From IMG/VR virus record IMGVR_UViG_3300045955_000077, positions 1-42,767 of that record: DNA of 42,767 bases, one strand, 5' to 3'. Below the pieces are notes generated by a model. It was not told the DNA's origin. It worked only from the letters and a program-made list of their open reading frames with translations, and did not search any database. Origin of the DNA: a virus. Both the position numbers and the translations under genes were made by a program. Shown in pieces: positions 11,960 through 18,624 of the stretch (position 1 is the stretch's first letter; every line of letters begins with the position of its first letter).

Positions 11960-12219
11960 CGCCCGAATTGCAGGCCGAGCTTGAGGGACAAATTCAGCAG
12001 GTTGAGAAAACTCTGCGAAAGGCGCTCAAATATTGGTGTGAGACGATGATCGAAAACACGCGACTAATCGGGAGCCTCAAGATCATTGCGGGCATGGCCG
12101 ATGCCGCCCGCTTGACATTCGACGACAATGAGCTTCGCCAGCAGTTGGAACTGATCCGCGACACCGCACGCAATGTCGCGCTTGGGTCCACACTCAAGCC
12201 CGATCAAAGAGATGAATGA
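11956..12219 (+). CDS. Helical hypothetical protein (87 aa)
   Basis: ATG 11956, ATGA overlap with the previous gene. MTPELQAELEGQIQQVEKT, then LRKALKYWCETMIENTRLIG and helical segments to the end (ELRQQLELIRDTARNVAL). Predicted all-helical, perhaps coiled coil. Overlaps the excisionase-like gene start by 8 bases. Unknown function. Confidence 0.6.
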   Translation: MTPELQAELEGQIQQVEKTLRKALKYWCETMIENTRLIGSLKIIAGMADAARLTFDDNELRQQLELIRDTARNVALGSTLKPDQRDE

Positions 12220-12427
12220 CGCCCTCTACATCACCGATGCTGAACTTATCCGGCGACTAGGTGTCCCGGAGAAGACAGCGCGCGTGGTGATCCGGGAGCT
12301 CGAAGCAAAAAACGGTTTCCCCAGGAAACAAGAATTGTGGGGAGGACGGCGTTACTGGCCGGCCGTGAAGGCGTATCTTGACCGGATGAACGGCGTAGGA
12401 GGGACCGATGCATCCAAAGGTCGATAA
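12212..12427 (+). CDS. Excisionase-like winged-helix protein (71 aa)
   Basis: MNDALYITDAELIRRLGVPE, then KTARVVIRELEAKNGFPRK and GGRRYWPAVKAYLDRMNG. The order (ITDAELIRRLGV..KTARVVI, a basic loop and a W..VKAYLD helix) fits a MerR/Xis-like wHTH. Its place immediately before, and overlapping, the integrase is where a recombination directionality factor is expected. Start ATG 12212 is preferred to 12173. Family assignment is by pattern, not search. Confidence 0.7.
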   Translation: MNDALYITDAELIRRLGVPEKTARVVIRELEAKNGFPRKQELWGGRRYWPAVKAYLDRMNGVGGTDASKGR

Positions 12428-13613
12428 TGCCCCTGGACTGACGTGGCGCGAGCGCGCGAGCGGCTGGGAAGCCCGCTGGAGGCCTCGGACGGACCTAGTG
12501 CGGCGAGGATACCCGGCGACCCCGCAACGTCTATGGGCGGGTGCCGAATTGACCGACACCGACCGTGCTTGGATTTCCGACCGCTGCAATGCCCTGCAAG
12601 CCGAAATGTTGGTGTGGGGTCGCGGCGGCTTGCCAGTGGTTTCCGCCACCTTTGACGGCACGCTCAAGACCCTGGCCGCCTGCTACCGATCCGACCCGGA
12701 CAGCGCATACAGCAAGAAGCGGTACAAGACGCGCCTGAACTATGACCACCTGATCGGGCGGCTGGTGAAGGACTACGGCCACGAGGAGGTGCGGGAGTTG
12801 AAGGCCCGCACGCTGCTGCGCTGGCACGAGGCGTGGGGTTCTGGCGGGCGGGTGGCCATGGCTCACGCCCTGATCCGAATGCTGCGGACCATTATCGGCT
12901 TCGGCTCGACGTTCCTCGAGGACACGGAATGCCAGCGGGTTCAGGCGATCCTCGGCAACATGAAATTCAAGATGGCCCCTCCCCGCTCCGAGCGGTTGAC
13001 GGCTGCCCAGGCTGACGCCATCCGGGCCAAGGCGCACGAGAAAGGCATCCACAGCCTCGCCCTCGCCCAGGCGATTCAATTCGAGTGCATGTTGCGCCAG
13101 AAGGACGTGATCGGGGAGTGGGTGCCCCTGTCCGAGCCTGGAGCCTCAGAGGTGATCGTCGGCGGCCGCAAATGGCTCCGTGGCATCCGGTGGAGCCAGA
13201 TCGACGGAAACCTCATCCTGCGCCATGTCACCTCCAAGAAGGGCAAGGAGGTGGTGATCGACCTGAAGCTGGCCCCGATGGTCATGGAGGAGATGGGCCG
13301 GATCGAGATGCCCAGCAGCGGGCCGGTGATCGTCTCCGAGACACGCGCCCGCCCCTACGACGCCCATGAGTTCCGGTACGAGTGGCGGAAGATCGCCAAA
13401 CTTGCCGGCGTCCCCGCCCACGTCTTCAACATGGACAGCAGGGCCGGCGCGATCAGCGAGGCGACCGACGCCGGGGCCGAGCTGGAGCACGTCCGGCACG
13501 CGGCCACCCATTCGGACATCTCCATGACCCAGCGGTACAGCCGGGCCGGCGAGGAGAAGACCGCGAAGGTGATGCGGTTGAGGGTCAAGCACCGCGGGAG
13601 AGACACGGCGTGA
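12408..13613 (+). CDS. int: Tyrosine-type phage integrase (401 aa)
   Basis: N-terminus GLTWRERASGWEARWRPRTD resembles alphaproteobacterial prophage integrases. The catalytic domain shows Arg I in FECMLRQKDVIGEW, Lys in HVTSKKGKEVV, Arg II in NMDSRAGAISEATDAG, His in VRHAATHSDISM and the nucleophile Tyr in TQRYSRAG. The usual first His of the HxxR box is Met here (MDSR), a tolerated change in this subgroup. The core-binding domain lies at about residues 85-190. It would integrate the phage at attB; the attP candidate begins 7 bases after its stop. Confidence 0.93.
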   Translation: MHPKVDNAPGLTWRERASGWEARWRPRTDLVRRGYPATPQRLWAGAELTDTDRAWISDRCNALQAEMLVWGRGGLPVVSATFDGTLKTLAACYRSDPDSAYSKKRYKTRLNYDHLIGRLVKDYGHEEVRELKARTLLRWHEAWGSGGRVAMAHALIRMLRTIIGFGSTFLEDTECQRVQAILGNMKFKMAPPRSERLTAAQADAIRAKAHEKGIHSLALAQAIQFECMLRQKDVIGEWVPLSEPGASEVIVGGRKWLRGIRWSQIDGNLILRHVTSKKGKEVVIDLKLAPMVMEEMGRIEMPSSGPVIVSETRARPYDAHEFRYEWRKIAKLAGVPAHVFNMDSRAGAISEATDAGAELEHVRHAATHSDISMTQRYSRAGEEKTAKVMRLRVKHRGRDTA

Positions 13614-13619
13614 ACAACA

Positions 13620-13726
13620 TGACGCCCCATGACGCCCCGGAGCGTTACAATGATTGAGAAAATTTTGCTACCTCACTCTCCGGTGATCGGCCTCAAAGGC
13701 TTGCTGGGGCGTCAATGTGGGCGTCA
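13620..13726. other. Candidate attP with opposed paired arm sites
   Basis: Directly after int: TGACGCCCC at 13620-13628 and 13630-13638 (10-base step), then inverted GGGGCGTCA at 13706-13714 and TGGGCGTCA at 13718-13726 (12-base step). Between them is a 67-base segment with an AT-rich centre GAGAAAATTTTGCTACC (about 13656-13672). Paired direct arm sites on each side, inverted relative to each other, around an AT-rich core match the organisation of attP sites of tyrosine integrases. The core itself is not identified. Confidence 0.6.
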
Positions 13727-13790
13727 ACGGAAACGGAAATTGCCGCATAGGGCGGCGTAGAGGCGCTCTTGGGCGCTGAGTGAGGATGCG

Positions 13791-14171
13791 ATGACGGACA
13801 ACATCGTGCGTTTGCTGCGGCAGGCGTCATTCAACCCGGACGACTACCGGGCGCGGGCCGCCGACGAGATCGAGCGGTTGCGGCTCGACGCCAGAGCATA
13901 CGCCAACGTGATGTTGAGCGAGGAAAACGACGCCCTAATTGAGGACAATAAGCTATTGCGCGCCGAGATCGAGCGGCTGCGCTCGAAGGTGGACGAACTG
14001 GAGGACGTGGATCGCAATTTGCATGACATGCGGGTGGCGCGGGATGGGGAGATCGAGCGCTTGCGAACCGCGCTGCAACAGATCGTCACCGAGGCCGACA
14101 GCGACGACGGCCTAACCGCGTGGGACGGGGCCGACATCGCCCGCCGCGCTCTTGGCGCTATGCCTCAATGA
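13791..14171 (+). CDS. Coiled-coil protein with shared C-terminal module, copy B (126 aa)
   Basis: MTDNIVRLLRQASFNPDDYR, then ADEIERLRLDARAYANVMLS and a long coiled coil (LIEDNKLLRAEIERLRSKV). The C-terminal 28 residues (LQQIVTEADSDDGLTAWDG and ADIARRALG) match copy A at 10946-11284, with similar DNA. The two copies are direct repeats on either side of the excisionase-integrase block. ATG 13791 has GAGGATGCG upstream. Function unknown. Confidence 0.7.
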   Translation: MTDNIVRLLRQASFNPDDYRARAADEIERLRLDARAYANVMLSEENDALIEDNKLLRAEIERLRSKVDELEDVDRNLHDMRVARDGEIERLRTALQQIVTEADSDDGLTAWDGADIARRALGAMPQ

Positions 14172-14194
14172 GGGTTGAGAATAGGAGGATACCA

Positions 14195-14293
14195 ATGGCG
14201 TATAGGTGTCATTGCGGCCTCATGTGGGGCGTAGAGGTGTGGCTGGCTGACGGCACTATTCTGCTGTTGTCGGCGCCGATTCCGCGATCATAG
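14195..14293 (+). CDS. Microprotein with CxC start (32 aa)
   Basis: AGGAGG lies five to six bases upstream of ATG 14195, the best ribosome site in this area. Product MAYRCHCGLMWGVEVWLADG and then TILLLSAPIPRS. The CHC pair near the N-terminus could bind metal. No family known. Confidence 0.5.
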   Translation: MAYRCHCGLMWGVEVWLADGTILLLSAPIPRS

Positions 14294-14305
14294 GCGAGTG
14301 GGACA

Positions 14306-14333
14306 TTGTACATCGTTGTACATCGTTGTACCA
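14306..14333 (+). repeat. Short iteron-like direct repeats
   Basis: TTGTACATCG at 14306-14315 and 14316-14325, then TTGTACCA at 14326-14333. Exact 10-base period, one helical turn. They lie about 40 bases before the gene at 14371 and could be a regulator site. Confidence 0.7.
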
Positions 14334-14370
14334 ATTCTTGGTGGCTTGCGGCGCATATAAGGCGGGAGCG

Positions 14371-14565
14371 ATGACCGATAACCACTGGCTCGATCTGGCA
14401 GACGCTATCGAGCGGCGCCTGCTGGACGGCCGACGCCACTACACCCTGCGCGGAGCGCAATTGGATTGGGTGATCGAGGCGCTACATCGAGCCCGCGATG
14501 CCGTGCGTGAGGAGGACATGCGTGCCTTTGCCCGCGACGTGCGCACCCTACAGGAGCAAGACTGA
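14371..14565 (+). CDS. Small hypothetical protein (64 aa)
   Basis: ATG 14371 with GGGAG upstream. MTDNHWLDLADAIERRLLD, then HYTLRGAQLDWVIEALHRAR and a charged helical end (EEDMRAFARDVRTLQEQD). The start MTDNHW resembles MTDNIV of the gene at 13791. Last well-supported gene of the early plus operon. Preceded by the TTGTACATCG repeats, so possibly under separate control. Confidence 0.6.
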   Translation: MTDNHWLDLADAIERRLLDGRRHYTLRGAQLDWVIEALHRARDAVREEDMRAFARDVRTLQEQD

Positions 14566-14650
14566 TTGACCTGGGAACTGATGATGGTCGTGGCGATCGT
14601 CGGAATCAGCCGCGCTCTTGCGGGAACAGCGCAAAGACGGAGAGTAGGGC

Positions 14651-14851
14651 ATGGCATGGAAGATACTCGTCGGCCGGGAGATCGTGAACTCGCCGCCGCC
14701 GGACGTCATCGTCCCGCGAAAGCACGAAATTCATGATGCCGGCGGTGGCCACCCTGTTACGTTTGGCCAATCGATCTTACCACTGCCCTGCCCTGGTATG
14801 CATCGCTCGATCAGGATCATCGCCCGCTCGTGCTGGCGGGCCGAGAGTTGA
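14651..14851 (+). CDS. Possible small protein, convergent overlap with holin-like gene
   Basis: ATG 14651 follows GGAGAGTAGGG. The first 30 residues (MAWKILVGREIVNSPPPDVI and VPRKHEIHDA) look natural, but the rest is antisense to the end of the minus-strand gene at 14731-15006. A second frame from ATG 14581 (MMVVAIVGISRALAG) overlaps it and may encode a membrane peptide instead. I keep this as a low-confidence call. Confidence 0.3.
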   Translation: MAWKILVGREIVNSPPPDVIVPRKHEIHDAGGGHPVTFGQSILPLPCPGMHRSIRIIARSCWRAES

Positions 14852-15006
14852 CCAAGGAACCACATTCCGCCGCCGATCCCGAGCACATTGAGGATAATCA
14901 GCGCCAGGGCGAGCGGCTGGGCTTTGAGGCCGCCGATCACGCTTTCGGCGACGTTCCCGACCGCTTGCAACATATTGGTCGGCGGCGGGCGCGGCGGCTC
15001 GCTCAT
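14731..15006 (-). CDS. Single-span membrane protein of the lysis cassette, holin-like (91 aa)
   Basis: After a Pro-rich start (MSEPPRPPPTNMLQAVGNVA) and a GLKAQP segment comes one membrane helix (LALALIILNVLGIGGGMWFL), then a charged C-terminus. It follows the endolysin with an ATGA overlap. Single-span proteins here may be holins or inner-membrane spanins; there is no lipoprotein partner in sight. Last gene of the late operon, convergent with the early plus operon. No terminator with a U-tract is visible between them. Confidence 0.65.
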   Translation of the reverse strand: MSEPPRPPPTNMLQAVGNVAESVIGGLKAQPLALALIILNVLGIGGGMWFLGQLSARQHERAMILIERCIPGQGSGKIDWPNVTGWPPPAS

Positions 15007-16520
15007 GGCTGGGTGATCTGATACTTGCGCAGGATGTCAGCAATCACTGGCTCGATCGCATCGACAATCTCGGCAGCCACCAGCTCAGGCGAGACACTAT
15101 CCGGCGGCTCCGGCTCCGGCGGCTCGATGGCATCGATGTTCTCAAGGTCAACCAGCAGCTCGTAAGCCTCCTGCCGCAGCTCGACCTCCCGGCGATTGAT
15201 CGGCCCCCAGTGCTGGCGCAGATAGCGCAGGCCAATGGCGGTGAACTCGGCATGAAATTGCGGGTAGGTCTTGGACATGGCCTGATACATGGCGCCATTG
15301 CCCGAGCCATAGCAGGACCATTCGCTATCCGATCCAGTAACCCCGACCGTAAACTCCATCCGCATGCCCTGGCTGCTGTCCTCGCTCCCCCAGCGATCGA
15401 ACAGGGCGCGCATCTGTGAGTTGGCGCCATTGGCATTCCAACTGGTCTGGAACAGCCCTGCCTCCGCAGTATCGGCCGACGTGTTGGACGCGCTCATGTC
15501 GCGTCCCTCGCAGAACCGCCCCGAACTCTCCCGCATGCCGAGCCCAATCAAGACCGCGAATAGCGCCCGTAGCCGCTCGTCGGCGCTGCCCAGCGGCCAG
15601 CCGGCGTCGTCAATCTCCTCCTCCAGCCACGCCAAGGCGTCCTTGTCGGACGATCCGAGCGAGGCTCCCATCGGCTTGACCACATCGTCAGTCAGCCGCC
15701 GGTTGAACACCGAGTGATAGACCAGCGCCATGCCCTGCACGTAGCCGGTCGGCGCCTTGCCGCGATCGCGCCAACCGACCTCGGCCAGATCGGAGTTGCG
15801 TGCCAAATCGCACACCGCCTGTCCGGTAGGTGTCAGCGGGCCACCCTCATACAGCGCCTCCCAGCTATTCGGGCCGATGACGCCGTCGATCTCCAGGCTC
15901 TTGGCGCGCTGGAAGGTCCGGGTGGCGGCATCGGTTGCCGGCCCAAACTCGCCGTCAGTATCCAGGCCGCCGATCAAGCGCTGCGCCTCGCTGACTGCCG
16001 GCCCCTCGTCGCCCTGCTCGATGGTCGGCATCTCGTCCGGGCCTGGCTGCGGCACCGGTACATCGGCCGGCCAACGCGCCCCCAGAAAGCCGGAACTATA
16101 GGTCTGCACGTTCACTGCATCCGACTGGTTGCCCCCCCGACACTTGTAGGAGCCGTTGGTGGCTTCCTCGAGCAGCGTGACGTGGCCGCCACCCTCGCGA
16201 GTGAATACCATGACGCAGCCTTGGATCGGCATGCAGGGCTGCCCCCAATTGAGCCAGCTCTGCGCCCATAGGAACTTGTCGGTATCGCCCGCCGGTCCGA
16301 ATTGCGGTTTGATATCGTTGGCAGCCATTACATAGGCCACCGTCAGCCCGCACCAAGCGATCGAATCGTGAGTGTACTGATCGCAATAGGACTCCATTTC
16401 CTGGTATTTCTGACCGATGTAGTCGGCCGCCGCCAATATCTTGGGGTTGTCGGCCTCGCCCGGCGCCTCGGTGGTACCGGTGATGGTTCGCATGGTCAGC
16501 AGCCAGGGAGGCTCACTCAT
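15003..16520 (-). CDS. Multidomain endolysin: amidase/CHAP-like, PG-binding and lysozyme-like domains (505 aa)
   Basis: Residues 20-150 match the TIGR02594/CHAP-like cysteine amidase fold (SIAWCGLTVAYVMAAN with the catalytic Cys, later GGGHVTLLEEATNG with the His). Residues 165-225 are a PG_binding_1 domain (GPAVSEAQRLIGG, then DGEFGPATDAATRTFQRAK). Residues 240-440 contain GMRESSGRFCEGRDMSASN and AEAGLFQTSWNANG, a lysozyme/transglycosylase-like domain with the likely catalytic Glu in MRESSG. An acidic Pro/Glu linker and C-terminal helices follow. Two cutting activities plus a binding domain is large for an endolysin. It overlaps its neighbours by 4-8 bases. Confidence 0.85.
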   Translation of the reverse strand: MSEPPWLLTMRTITGTTEAPGEADNPKILAAADYIGQKYQEMESYCDQYTHDSIAWCGLTVAYVMAANDIKPQFGPAGDTDKFLWAQSWLNWGQPCMPIQGCVMVFTREGGGHVTLLEEATNGSYKCRGGNQSDAVNVQTYSSGFLGARWPADVPVPQPGPDEMPTIEQGDEGPAVSEAQRLIGGLDTDGEFGPATDAATRTFQRAKSLEIDGVIGPNSWEALYEGGPLTPTGQAVCDLARNSDLAEVGWRDRGKAPTGYVQGMALVYHSVFNRRLTDDVVKPMGASLGSSDKDALAWLEEEIDDAGWPLGSADERLRALFAVLIGLGMRESSGRFCEGRDMSASNTSADTAEAGLFQTSWNANGANSQMRALFDRWGSEDSSQGMRMEFTVGVTGSDSEWSCYGSGNGAMYQAMSKTYPQFHAEFTAIGLRYLRQHWGPINRREVELRQEAYELLVDLENIDAIEPPEPEPPDSVSPELVAAEIVDAIEPVIADILRKYQITQP

Positions 16521-16695
16521 CGATGAATTCCATCATTTTGGCGCGCGCCAGCCGCGCGTTTGCAAGCCCGCGGCAGAACCGCTCGAAACTGGCATCGCCC
16601 CAGTCGGTAATGGCAATGCCGACCAGCTTGGCGATGTGCTCCGTGAAGCCCACATCAATGCCATGCCGCAGCAGCGCCGGCTCGTCGTCACCCAC
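16513..16695 (-). CDS. Small late protein (60 aa)
   Basis: GTG 16695, with GAGGAAGG upstream, overlaps the previous gene. MGDDEPALLRHGIDVGFTEH, then AKLVGIAITDWGDASFERFC and RGLANARLARAKMMEFIDE. Predicted helical and soluble. Its end overlaps the endolysin start. Not recognised; position suggests a lysis or late accessory protein. Confidence 0.6.
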   Translation of the reverse strand: MGDDEPALLRHGIDVGFTEHIAKLVGIAITDWGDASFERFCRGLANARLARAKMMEFIDE

Positions 16696-16879
16696 GACCG
16701 CCTTCCTCGTCGTCATCATCGTCGCGGCGCTTGTCGCGGTCGCGCTGCGCAATGATTTTCAGCTTGGTGTCCGGTACACTCTCCAAGAACAATCGGGCTT
16801 CCTCGGCCGCCTCCTTGTTGGCGAACTCCTGCGACCAGATGCCGGCCGACGATGCAGCGATCACGACAAAGCGCGCCAT
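16688..16879 (-). CDS. Small hypothetical protein with acidic tail (63 aa)
   Basis: ATG 16879. The first 45 residues (MARFVVIAASSAGIWSQEF, then ANKEAAEEARLFLESVPDT) look like a small alpha/beta fold; the end (RDKRRDDDDDEEGGRG) is strongly charged. It overlaps both neighbours in the lysis cassette. Unknown function. Confidence 0.65.
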   Translation of the reverse strand: MARFVVIAASSAGIWSQEFANKEAAEEARLFLESVPDTKLKIIAQRDRDKRRDDDDDEEGGRG

Positions 16880-17109
16880 CCCATTCCTCCCTCGGTTAGT
16901 CCAAATTTCAGCTTGCCGCCCATGATGCCGGCGAATTGCAACAGCAGGACGATCGCGATCAGGCAGCCGACCACGATGATGATGGTGCGCGCCACCTGCT
17001 GGAACGGCCCCAGCATCGGAACATGATCGACGATGTAGATCAGCAGCCAGAAGACGACGCCAAGGACAACGAGTTGGATAACAAGCGTGATCAGGCTCTC
17101 AACGCTCAT
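16861..17109 (-). CDS. Two-span membrane protein, likely holin (82 aa)
   Basis: Two membrane segments: LITLVIQLVVLGVVFWLLIY (residues 6-25) and TIIIVVGCLIAIVLLLQFAG (about 42-61), with a Pro-containing turn HVPMLGPFQ between them. This arrangement and the sequence start MSVESLITLVI match a small Thivi_2564-type membrane protein family found in phages. Two spans, under 90 residues and directly upstream of the endolysin group fit a class II holin. Confidence 0.75.
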   Translation of the reverse strand: MSVESLITLVIQLVVLGVVFWLLIYIVDHVPMLGPFQQVARTIIIVVGCLIAIVLLLQFAGIMGGKLKFGLTEGGMGWRALS

Positions 17110-17163
17110 CGCAGCCTCCTGTGGCTGTGCGTGGCTATCTGGCTGGTGGTTCCGCCGCCGACG

Positions 17164-18624
17164 TCACTCGTCCTCATCGGAGCGTGCGGGCTTGGTTCCC
17201 TGTATCGATCGCAATAGCTCATTCACGCTGACGCTGATGTCAGCATCCTTGAGATTGTTCGAAAGATTGCGACCCGCCAGAATCAGCCGCGACATGTTTC
17301 TTGCATTCGGACCTATCTGTATCTGCTCAACGGCTTTCTCAAAATCGGCAATCGGCCCCATCATTCTTCTGGCAAGCGGGGAATTCGACCGGATCAGCTC
17401 ACTCAATCTCTCGGCATCTCTGGCTGCCAGTGACACCCCTAAGCGGTTCATGGCAAAGCCTGCAACAGGGGCCGCTATGCCCGGAAGGCCGAGCGCAAGG
17501 CCGCCTGCTGTGCTGGCGGCAACCGATCCCAATCCGCCGCCACCGCCGAGAAGATTGGCAATCCATCTGTTTACCTTTTCCAAGGGTTCACCCCCGGAGG
17601 CAAACTTGACGATCTCGGCACGCTCCGCTTCCGTCAGATTGCGTGACTTGTTGCTCTGCAGGAATTGCCGCGCATTCTGTCGCAACTTGTTCTGCAGGTT
17701 CAGTCCGCTGTGCTCGCCGCCGGCCTGCAGCTCGGCAATGGCCGTGCGTTCGTTCAGCGCCTTGGCGAGCATCGCCCTGGAATAGTTGGCCCGCCCCTCC
17801 TGCATGACACGCTGTGCGGCCTGCGCATCGCCCGCCAGGACATCCTCGGCTGGTATTGTGGAGGAAAGCCAGTCATCCAGCTTTCGCTTGGCCATCCCGG
17901 CAGCAACCGCATCCTCGGTATCGCCTTTTGCTATGCGTCCCAGCAGGCGCCTGGCAGAGTCCACGTTCTGCATCGTCAGCGGTTCATCGACTGCAGTGAG
18001 CTTGTCGAGGATCTTGAAGGTTCGTGGGGCAATATTCTCGTCAAGCCATTCGACCGCCATCTCAGCTTTTGCTGCCCCAACAGGCTCGGCTACGGCTCCC
18101 TCCCGCAGCCTGACTGCTGCGGTTACCGGGGATTTCTTGGCAGTTTGATATGCGCCGATCAATTCCTGGACAGTAGGTGCCGCTGCCTCGGAAACAGCAG
18201 CGGTTCGCGCACCTCCCGGAATTGGGATTCGCTTTGGGATCGGCAATGCAAGGCTGGCGGCAAATTCCGAGTATTCTTTCGGGATCTTTCCACCGGTCAG
18301 TTGCTCTACCGGCTCGCCGACTGCAGTGCGCAGTGCCGCATTGATCGGGGAAGACACATAGCCGAGACCGCCGAGCGCCGCCTTTCCAAGACCGCGAACG
18401 ACGGCAGGCAGGTCCTCGTCGGACGTGAAACTCTTGCCCCTTAACTGCTTGGCACCCTCGACTAGTGTTTCATATCCCTCACGCTGGAAATCACGGTAAT
18501 GCCCGAGATAACCCTTGCGGTCAGTGCGTGGCATTTCCGGATCAAGCGTAAAGCCTTCGGGAAGTGTTCCTCTCGATCGGCCTGGTTCCGGATCAAGCAC
18601 AAAGCCTTCGGGAAGTTCTTTCAC
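17164..18624 (-). CDS. Internal virion / DNA-ejection protein (486 aa)
   Basis: GTG start at 18624 overlaps the previous TGA. The N-terminus has two LPEGFxLDPE repeats (ELPEGFVLDPE and TLPEGFTLDPE), a motif common in large podovirus internal proteins. The rest is mainly helical, with a Gly/Ala-rich segment (LLGGGGGLGSVAASTAGGLALG) that could insert in membranes, as ejection proteins do. It follows the amidase-bearing protein. I see no enzyme motif. Assignment rests on motif, size and gene order. Confidence 0.65.
   Translation of the reverse strand: MKELPEGFVLDPEPGRSRGTLPEGFTLDPEMPRTDRKGYLGHYRDFQREGYETLVEGAKQLRGKSFTSDEDLPAVVRGLGKAALGGLGYVSSPINAALRTAVGEPVEQLTGGKIPKEYSEFAASLALPIPKRIPIPGGARTAAVSEAAAPTVQELIGAYQTAKKSPVTAAVRLREGAVAEPVGAAKAEMAVEWLDENIAPRTFKILDKLTAVDEPLTMQNVDSARRLLGRIAKGDTEDAVAAGMAKRKLDDWLSSTIPAEDVLAGDAQAAQRVMQEGRANYSRAMLAKALNERTAIAELQAGGEHSGLNLQNKLRQNARQFLQSNKSRNLTEAERAEIVKFASGGEPLEKVNRWIANLLGGGGGLGSVAASTAGGLALGLPGIAAPVAGFAMNRLGVSLAARDAERLSELIRSNSPLARRMMGPIADFEKAVEQIQIGPNARNMSRLILAGRNLSNNLKDADISVSVNELLRSIQGTKPARSDEDE

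Noticed and set aside
13614-14730. tRNA gene or tRNA fragment near int that could mark the attachment core
   Set aside because: No cloverleaf, no GGTTCGAATCC-type T-loop and no CCA end seen near the integrase or elsewhere in the window.
15003-16526. Shared MSEPP start of the endolysin and the 91-residue membrane protein as a duplication
   Set aside because: Only five residues with different codons; too short to claim more than coincidence.
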